From JBMYQA01 sp049600855 (GTDB lineage: Bacteria > Bacteroidota > Bacteroidia > Cytophagales > Flammeovirgaceae): 10,962 nucleotides of DNA. Of the stretch, positions 6,248 to 10,962 are shown piece after piece (the first letter of the stretch is position 1; the number at the start of each line of letters is the position of its first letter). The stretch is from contig JBMYQA010000210.1 of the NCBI GenBank assembly GCA_049600855.1, positions 1-10,962 on the forward strand. Reading direction: 5' to 3'. Position numbers and translations under genes: made by a program. The notes under the pieces are model-generated. The model worked only from the letters and a program-made list of their open reading frames with translations, did no database searches and was not told the DNA's origin.

Positions 6248-6466
6248 TTAAATAAACAAATACTCGTCATTAAACTCATCGTCATAAACGGGAAAGGACT
6301 TGCCCTTGTACTTCGCTGAATTACGGGGGAATGCCAACTCTTCGGCACACTCATCGCATATATACTGTTTTGTTCCTTTCATTCGTTCCAAGAATGCTTC
6401 ATATGATGTTGCTCCGCATTCTCTACAGCGTTCTACAACACTCTTTACAGATTTTTGCTTAGCCAT
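6248..6466 (-). CDS. Small four-cysteine zinc-ribbon protein
   Basis: The 72-residue protein has two CxxC pairs, C14-C17 (CREC) and C37-C40 (CDEC), separated by 19 residues. This is the arrangement of a treble-clef or zinc-ribbon site, followed by a mixed tail that is acidic near the end (DDEFNDEYLFI). A basic N-terminus (MAKQKSVKSVVER) could contact nucleic acid or a protein partner. I do not recognise a named family; DksA/TraR-type C4 fingers are similar in cysteine layout only. It follows the ECF sigma factor gene by 50 bp with a shared terminator, so the two are probably one operon. It is not a typical anti-sigma factor, since it has neither a membrane span nor an HxxxCxxC motif. Confidence 0.8.
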   Translation of the reverse strand: MAKQKSVKSVVERCRECGATSYEAFLERMKGTKQYICDECAEELAFPRNSAKYKGKSFPVYDDEFNDEYLFI

Positions 6467-6516
6467 GTCAATCTCATTTTTAAATTAGACGTAACCTGTG
6501 AAAAAAGTCACTTGCT

Positions 6517-7077
6517 TTAGGCAGCTTTTTGGCGCATTTGTGAAATTTTCAGTTTTGCCCGTTTCAACCTCATTTTCACAGCGCTTGAAGAAAGCCCAAA
6601 TAGTTCTTGCAATTGCTTAATAGAATATCCTTTTTCGTATTTTAAGATCAGTAATTGTTTGTCTTGCTCTGGTAAGGAGGATAACAAGAGTAATACCTTT
6701 TGGCTATTTTTCTCCGTTTCAAGCAAGTCTTCTTCTTCATCAACCTCATCTACCAAATCAAAGCTATCATCAAGGCGTTGAAAATACTGGTTTCGCGATT
6801 TTCGAAACCAGTCTACACAATAGTTATGAGCGATGGCATAAAGCCAAGTAGAAAAGCGAGCTTGCTCGTTGAAATTGCCTAATTTACTTAATGCTTTCAG
6901 TAACACTTCTTGTGCTAAATCATACGCTTCATCAGTATCTTTTGTGAAAGAAAGACAATGCTGTAAAACCTTAGGGTAATGTCTTTTATAAAGCTCATCT
7001 AAGGCGCGAGTTTCTCCGCTGTTGAATGCGTTCAACAACTGCTCGTCTGATAATTTTACTGCTGGAAATGTTGTCAT
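6517..7077 (-). CDS. ECF-type RNA polymerase sigma factor
   Basis: The 186-residue protein has the two-domain layout of extracytoplasmic-function sigma factors. Sigma region 2 covers about residues 24-95, with DEAYDLAQEVLLKAL and FSTWLYAIAHNYCVDWFRK, which bind core polymerase and the -10 region. An acidic linker (DLVDEVDEEEDLLE) spans about 107-120. Sigma region 4 covers about 127-178, with the helix-turn-helix YSIKQLQELFGLSSSAVKMRLKRAK that reads the -35 region. No anti-sigma gene is adjacent; the only partner is the zinc-ribbon gene 50 bp downstream. A perfect TAnnTTTG box 54 bp upstream suggests expression by the housekeeping sigma factor. Its regulon cannot be inferred from this window. 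Confidence 0.95.
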   Translation of the reverse strand: MTTFPAVKLSDEQLLNAFNSGETRALDELYKRHYPKVLQHCLSFTKDTDEAYDLAQEVLLKALSKLGNFNEQARFSTWLYAIAHNYCVDWFRKSRNQYFQRLDDSFDLVDEVDEEEDLLETEKNSQKVLLLLSSLPEQDKQLLILKYEKGYSIKQLQELFGLSSSAVKMRLKRAKLKISQMRQKAA

Positions 7078-7130
7078 ATCTTTAGTTGTTTATCTAATTT
7101 GATGGGACTAAAGTAGACGAGTTTCCAATC

Positions 7131-7138
7131 CAAAATTA
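7131..7138 (-). promoter_or_regulatory. Bacteroidota -7 promoter box for the sigma factor operon
   Basis: The minus strand reads TAATTTTG, a perfect match to the TAnnTTTG consensus, 53 bp upstream of the sigma factor ATG and just downstream of the pfkB terminator. No TTTG -33 box lies at the standard spacing. Confidence 0.5.
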
Positions 7139-7178
7139 GCGTGAAAAAGCGTATTTTACATTTTGCGCAAAAACATGA

Positions 7179-7226
7179 AAAGTGCGAGATTCTCGTAGAA
7201 TTCATCCTAAGAGCTTCTCACACTTT
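7179..7226 (-). terminator. Intrinsic terminator of the kinase-regulator-pfkB cluster
   Basis: The outer arms AAAGTGCGAGA (7179-7189) and TCTCACACTTT (7216-7226) pair with one mismatch. An inner stem TCTCGTAG / CTAAGAG extends the hairpin. Minus-strand Ts follow the stem, with a second T-run a few bases on. It lies about 90 bp after the pfkB stop codon and before the sigma factor promoter. Confidence 0.65.
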
Positions 7227-7315
7227 TTTTATTGATTACACTAATAATCAATCAGTTACAAATCCTTTTTCTAAGAAACTGTAATGATTCTTATGGGTAA
7301 TTGCTGTGTCGTACT

Positions 7316-8242
7316 TTACTGTTTGACTAACCAATTATAAATCAATTTGATGTCTTCGACTTTGCAAAGTCCTGTTCCTTCATTCATGGTAGCGGCTGTA
7401 CCACAGGCCACTCCATATTGTAAGGTTGTTTTTAAGGGCAGTTTATTGGATAGTGCCCAAGTCATTCCTGCTACCATGCTGTCGCCAGCCCCAACTGTAC
7501 TTTTTGGAACAATAGTGGGTGGCGTAACGTAATGAATGCCCTCTTTTGAAGCCATCATTGCCCCTCTAGGTCCCAATGACACCACAATGATTTCAGCTTT
7601 GCCCTCTTGAACAAACTGCATGGCAATATCCTCTTGCTCCAAACCAGAAATACTTTCCCGACCAGCCAGTAAGCTCAATTCTCGTAAATTAGGTTTAATC
7701 AGATGTACCCCTTCTTTGAGCCCTTCAGGAAGCGCCTCCCCTGAAGTATCCAAAATCACCTTAATCCCATTATTTTTTGCCCACCTGCAAATATCCGCAT
7801 AAAAGTCGGCAGGCATACCGGGCGCTAAACTTCCACTCAACACCAAAAACTCAAGATCCTTGGCAGTCTCATAAACGAGTTGTTGACACTGTTGAACTTC
7901 ATCTATAGTATAGGTCGGCCCCTGCATGCCAAATCGGTATTGTTGCTTCGTAGACTCATCCACTACCACAAAGTTTTCTCGCGTCCATGCAGCGGTATCA
8001 TAGGTAGTTGTATTTACCCCTTCTTCTTGCAGCAACGATTGAAGTAGATTACCAGCAGGGCCAGAAGCTTGAAAAAGTGCAAGGGGATCGCCACCTAGCC
8101 GCTTGATGACACGCGCTACATTTATTCCTCCACCTCCTGGATCATAGTTAGGCGGACGGCATTGCAACTTATTATCGGGCACCACTTGTGTTACTGAACT
8201 ACTCTTATCAAGCGCAGGATTAACAGTCAGTGTAAGAATCAT
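7316..8242 (-). CDS. pfkB: PfkB-family 6-phosphofructokinase (Pfk-2 type)
   Basis: This is a ribokinase-fold sugar kinase that closely follows the E. coli Pfk-2 pattern and should phosphorylate fructose 6-phosphate (or possibly fructose 1-phosphate or tagatose 6-phosphate) with ATP in the cytoplasm. Landmarks in 308 residues are the N-terminal TVNPALD (6-12), GGGGINVARVIKRLGG (36-51) at the sugar site, SGSLAPG (136-142), VILDTSGEAL (162-171), KPN (183-185), VSLGPRGA (221-228) and the ATP/anion-hole motif STVGAGDSMVAG (248-259) with catalytic base D254. Length and motif order match Pfk-2, including the WTREN segment near residue 86. The gene starts 57 bp after the response regulator gene with no terminator between, so it is probably the last gene of the two-component operon. 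Discrimination from 1-phosphofructokinase rests on similarity only. Confidence 0.9.
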   Translation of the reverse strand: MILTLTVNPALDKSSSVTQVVPDNKLQCRPPNYDPGGGGINVARVIKRLGGDPLALFQASGPAGNLLQSLLQEEGVNTTTYDTAAWTRENFVVVDESTKQQYRFGMQGPTYTIDEVQQCQQLVYETAKDLEFLVLSGSLAPGMPADFYADICRWAKNNGIKVILDTSGEALPEGLKEGVHLIKPNLRELSLLAGRESISGLEQEDIAMQFVQEGKAEIIVVSLGPRGAMMASKEGIHYVTPPTIVPKSTVGAGDSMVAGMTWALSNKLPLKTTLQYGVACGTAATMNEGTGLCKVEDIKLIYNWLVKQ

Positions 8243-8299
8243 ATCAATACATTTAAGGTTGAAATGAACGTTGTTTTAAGTTATGCTCGAATATAAAAA

Positions 8300-8947
8300 C
8301 TAGAATTCATAATTCTGAATCGCGTACTTTACCAAACCAGCCGTATTCTTTACGCCTAACTTCTGAATTAGATTTCTTCGGTGGGTATCTACCGTTCGAA
8401 TGCTGATAAAGAGTTTTTCGGCAATCTCCGTATTCGAGCACTCTTCTACAATTAATCGAAGTACTTCTAACTCTCGCTTGGTTAGCGGAATTCCTTCTTT
8501 CTTCACTTTCGCTTTAGACGGTTGTCGGAGGTGTTGAATGAGTGTGGCGGAAACTTGTTGTGAGTAATACGTTTCACCTGCTGCCACCGCTTTTATTGCC
8601 GTTAACATTTCTTGTTTCCCAGTATTCTTTAAAATATACCCAATTGCTCCTGCATCTAGCATTCGGAGAATGTATTCTTGCTCAGCATGCATCGTGAGTG
8701 CTAATACTTGTACCTCAGGATAATTTGTTTTTACAATTGTGGTCGCATCAATTCCATTACTTCCCCCCATGTCTACATCCATCAAGATGACTTGCACCAT
8801 TTGTTTCTCCAAGGCTTTCAGGATTTCCTGCGTATCTTTGGCTTCACCTACTACTTGAATCTGCGGTTCTCGCTCAAATAGTGAAATCAATCCTTCCCTA
8901 AAAATTTTATGATCGTCTGCAATCAGTATATGTATTGGTTCATTCAT
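8300..8947 (-). CDS. NarL/LuxR-family response regulator
   Basis: The 215-residue protein has a receiver domain at about residues 5-122, with acidic residues D11 and D12, phospho-acceptor D57 in VILMDVDMGG, T85 and K107. A LuxR-type helix-turn-helix lies at about 152-207 (LTKRELEVLRLIVEECSN, then TEIAEKLFISIRTVDTHRRN). It is expected to be phosphorylated by the histidine kinase encoded 12 bp upstream and to activate transcription as a dimer. Its ATG at 8945-8947 is placed by the start of the receiver domain. Linkage to pfkB downstream suggests that the pair shares control with, or controls, central sugar metabolism. I could not define an operator. Confidence 0.95.
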   Translation of the reverse strand: MNEPIHILIADDHKIFREGLISLFEREPQIQVVGEAKDTQEILKALEKQMVQVILMDVDMGGSNGIDATTIVKTNYPEVQVLALTMHAEQEYILRMLDAGAIGYILKNTGKQEMLTAIKAVAAGETYYSQQVSATLIQHLRQPSKAKVKKEGIPLTKRELEVLRLIVEECSNTEIAEKLFISIRTVDTHRRNLIQKLGVKNTAGLVKYAIQNYEF

Positions 8948-8959
8948 TTCTCCTAATCA

Positions 8960-9949
8960 TTAAATCGGAATATCTACGGTTACCGTTACCCCTATCCCCT
9001 GCCCTGCATCTACATCGCAAATGCCTCCAAGTGACTGTGCCCGCGTTTCCACATTTTGCAGACCAATCCCATCGTTTCCAGCTAACTTGGCCAAGTCAAA
9101 GCCAATTCCATCATCTTCCACAATCAACACTACACTATGGGCATGTCGAATAAGTTGCAAATTAATTTCACTTGCTTGGGCATGTTTCAAGGCATTTCCA
9201 ACTAGCTCTTGCGCAATACGATATAAACCCAATTCTACTAACTGCGGTAAGCGTTCATTCATACCCATGTGCATAAATTGAATATTCACCTTCTTATTAG
9301 ACAGTTTTTCAGTAAAGTTTTGAAGTGCTGATACCACGCCAAAATCCATGAGTGCTTTTGGCATTAAAGCGTGGGAAATATCCCGCATTTCTGTTGCTAA
9401 ATTATCAATTAAATCAGAGATGCGGTCAAACTTCTCGCGTAGCCGTTTATCCGTATGTACTTCGGTTCGAATACTTTCCAAATGATGTTTTACGGTGGAG
9501 AGCATTGGCCCTACGCCATCGTGAATTTCTCTGGCTAATCGTTTTCGCTCTAACTCTTGGCCTTCTAACATGGAGGTAATGGCTTCTGCTTCCATTTCTT
9601 TGATATTGGAAATATCTTCAATGGTTAGGATAAAGCCATTTTTCATTGCTCGTCCTTTTACATTATAAAATCGTTCCTGAAAAGGAATGGCATCTAAATC
9701 AAAAGGCTCAAACCCTTTTTCCAAGCATTGGCAAACCTGTTGATGCAACTCTGGAATATGTGCAATAAAATGACGGATATCTTGCTCTACCAATTGAGGC
9801 ACTTGCGGGGTAATGTCCATAAATTGCCGCGCTTTTTGATTGACCATCACAATCGTACCATCCCAATCCAAGGCAATGATTCCGTAAGGGGCATTACTCA
9901 TGATGGAAAGCAAGAAATCATTGGCTTTTTTGGTTTCTTTGATGTGCAT
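8960..9949 (-). CDS. PAS-domain histidine kinase of the NarX/DesK (HisKA_3) class
   Basis: The 329-residue kinase has no membrane span and is probably cytoplasmic. A PAS domain fills about residues 10-118 (SNAPYGIIALDWDGTIVMVNQKARQFM at its start; VKGRAMKNGFILTIEDIS at its end). A HisKA_3 dimerisation helix follows, with ELERKRLAREIHDGVGPMLS; H143 is the predicted phosphorylation site. The HATPase domain has the N box ELVGNALKHA (248-257), G1 DDGIGFD (279-285) and G2 GIGLQNV (294-300). The PAS domain could bind a ligand or sense redox, but no heme or flavin signature can be asserted from the sequence. The gene is followed after 12 bp by its cognate NarL-type regulator. Confidence 0.95.
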   Translation of the reverse strand: MHIKETKKANDFLLSIMSNAPYGIIALDWDGTIVMVNQKARQFMDITPQVPQLVEQDIRHFIAHIPELHQQVCQCLEKGFEPFDLDAIPFQERFYNVKGRAMKNGFILTIEDISNIKEMEAEAITSMLEGQELERKRLAREIHDGVGPMLSTVKHHLESIRTEVHTDKRLREKFDRISDLIDNLATEMRDISHALMPKALMDFGVVSALQNFTEKLSNKKVNIQFMHMGMNERLPQLVELGLYRIAQELVGNALKHAQASEINLQLIRHAHSVVLIVEDDGIGFDLAKLAGNDGIGLQNVETRAQSLGGICDVDAGQGIGVTVTVDIPI

Positions 9950-9986
9950 CGTTTACTAGGTAAATTAATGGGCTTGTCTCAAAGTT

Positions 9987-10027
9987 TGTTTGATTTTTTT
10001 CTTTCGGCTAAACAAAAAATTCAAACA
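9987..10027. repeat. Hairpin-forming intergenic repeat
   Basis: The arms TGTTTGATTTTTTT (9987-10000) and its near complement at 10014-10027 enclose the loop CTTTCGGCTAAAC. The right arm and the bases up to 10033 recur, in inverse orientation, at 1832-1851 with three mismatches in 20. It lies between the terminator of the upstream gene and the PAS kinase ATG, so it is probably in the 5' leader of the kinase operon. It has no good U-tract of its own. Confidence 0.5.
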
Positions 10028-10072
10028 GGCTCTAAAGTAAGATAAAAGAATTTTATGAGCTAAAAAAATAAA

Positions 10073-10103
10073 AGCTTCTCTAAGTAAAATCACTAGAGAA
10101 GCT
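10073..10103 (-). terminator. Intrinsic terminator of the stress-domain-like gene
   Basis: A perfect 10-bp stem AGCTTCTCTA (10073-10082) / TAGAGAAGCT (10094-10103) with an 11-nt loop is followed on the minus strand by TTTATTTTTTTA. It lies 23 bp after the stop codon at 10127. Confidence 0.85.
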
Positions 10104-10126
10104 AACAGCGCCAGTTCATTTTTTTA

Positions 10127-10702
10127 TTACAACACATCAATATCTTCTTCGAGGTCTGCTTCAATATCTTCTTCGGCTTCTAAATCAATATATTCGAATG
10201 CTATCATTTGTTTTTTGGCAAACAAATCTACTCCTTTAGCCATTGTATCGTACTTTAATGTGGATGAAGCACGACTAATTTCGGTAGGTTCTCCAACGGC
10301 TAACACCAAGGTTTTATCTGTAGCAATCAGATCGAAATAACGTTGAATCAGCGCGTGCCCTAAGCCCCAACTTTTCAAGATTTGCAACAAGTTTGTAGTA
10401 TCTAAACTCACAATGGTACCATTTACCTTATGCTTTCCCATTAAGGCACCTGCTACAAAAACAGTATCTACCGCAGGTAACTCTATGGTGCCAAAATTGT
10501 CAAAAGAGGATAGAGGTGCATCATCGTCATCCATTTCATCAAACTCATATTCCTCTTCAATCAAGTCTTCGAGTAATTTATACTTGCCAATTACCGATAT
10601 ATTCTTTTCTTCTAATCCATTCTCCATTAATAAACCGGTTGCCTCTATGGCATCTTCGCAGGAGTCAAATGCTGCGGTAACAATACTAAATACTTTTTGC
10701 AT
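10127..10702 (-). CDS. Acidic protein with a YflT/general-stress-protein-like N-terminal domain
   Basis: The N-terminal segment (KVFSIVTAAFDSCEDAIEATGLLMENGLEEKNISVIGKY) has the pattern of the heat-induced stress protein YflT / GSP17M-type fold: a beta strand, a helix pairing residues of the form 'AIEATGLLMENG', then a second strand. The rest is not recognised: an acidic loop (about 49-62, rich in D and E), a small glycine-rich turn VAGALMGKHKVNG at about 83-95, and a very acidic C-terminus after residue 174. It is probably cytoplasmic. I chose the ATG at 10702 (191 residues) because the domain begins there. The frame stays open to an ATG at 10903 (258 residues), which would start only 5 bp from the repeat element and adds a stretch with no domain. 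The function is unknown; the family link is tentative. Confidence 0.7.
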   Translation of the reverse strand: MQKVFSIVTAAFDSCEDAIEATGLLMENGLEEKNISVIGKYKLLEDLIEEEYEFDEMDDDDAPLSSFDNFGTIELPAVDTVFVAGALMGKHKVNGTIVSLDTTNLLQILKSWGLGHALIQRYFDLIATDKTLVLAVGEPTEISRASSTLKYDTMAKGVDLFAKKQMIAFEYIDLEAEEDIEADLEEDIDVL

Positions 10703-10908
10703 GTCAATTTCATTTTGAGTGAATATCGAATAATTTTCATTCGTAGTGGCCATAAATCTTTTGACACTGAAAGCAACTAAACTATCATTGGTATTCATAC
10801 CAGCTTCTATAGGGCTTACACTATCTACAAGAATCATAAAATGTTCTGAGGGTTTCATTTTCCCTAATCCATTTTTCATATGAATTGAATTTGAGTGTTG
10901 CATTCATT

Positions 10909-10962
10909 GAACTTGTCTAACATTAGTTTTTTCGAGTGAAAAAGAGTTAAGAAGCACTCAGT
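10909..10962. mobile_element. Partial second copy of the foldback element (runs off the window)
   Basis: From GAACTTGTCTAACATTA at 10909 to the window end, the sequence matches the reverse complement of 2346-2399 at 53 of 54 bases (the mismatch is at 10961). It is therefore a second copy, inverted relative to the first. Its inner part and other end lie beyond the window. It sits upstream of the acidic stress-domain-like gene and may affect that gene's promoter. Confidence 0.8.

Overview
The window looks like chromosomal DNA from a member of the Bacteroidota, most likely a Cytophagales-type lineage. Reasons: low GC with AT-rich spacers, promoter -7 boxes of the TAnnTTTG type, a LytS/LytTR pair, a PepSY-like secreted protein, a bacterial deoxyhypusine-synthase-like protein and intrinsic hairpin terminators. 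Every supported gene lies on the minus strand, so transcription runs from high to low coordinates. No rRNA, tRNA, CRISPR array, prophage or transposase gene was seen.

Right to left (transcription order). A small acidic stress-domain-like protein (10127-10702) sits just downstream of a partial copy of a repeated foldback element (10909 to the window edge) and ends at a clear terminator (10073-10103). Next comes a hairpin repeat (9987-10027), then a three-gene cluster: PAS histidine kinase (8960-9949), NarL/LuxR response regulator (8300-8947) and PfkB-type phosphofructokinase (7316-8242), closed by a terminator (7179-7226). A perfect TAnnTTTG box precedes an ECF sigma factor (6517-7077) and a 72-residue zinc-ribbon protein (6248-6466), closed by a terminator (6190-6226). 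Then come the deoxyhypusine-synthase-like gene (5194-6165) and a secreted PepSY-like protein (4602-5096), with a terminator at 4520-4552. A 162-bp palindromic element (4352-4513) lies in front of a possible 28-residue ORF and a polytopic membrane protein (3539-4273). An esterase-family alpha/beta hydrolase (2423-3148) follows. The left end carries a LytS-type sensor kinase (671-1750) and its LytTR regulator (1-678, cut by the window edge), overlapping by 8 bases.

The gene-free stretch 1751-2422 is the most structured part. It holds a repeat fragment, a strong terminator hairpin, an array of eight short motifs spaced about 21 bp apart (two helical turns), and a 161-bp foldback element with 17-bp perfect terminal inverted repeats. 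A near-identical end of that element recurs at the right edge of the window. The second foldback at 4352-4513 has almost the same length and the same 10-bp motif at its exact centre, so the two may be diverged members of one non-autonomous family.

The genes are mostly ordinary regulators and metabolic enzymes. I found no clear new multi-gene system. The best leads are the phased motif array, the foldback family, the deoxyhypusine-synthase-like protein that lacks the eukaryotic His-His motif, and the coupling of a two-component system to a phosphofructokinase.
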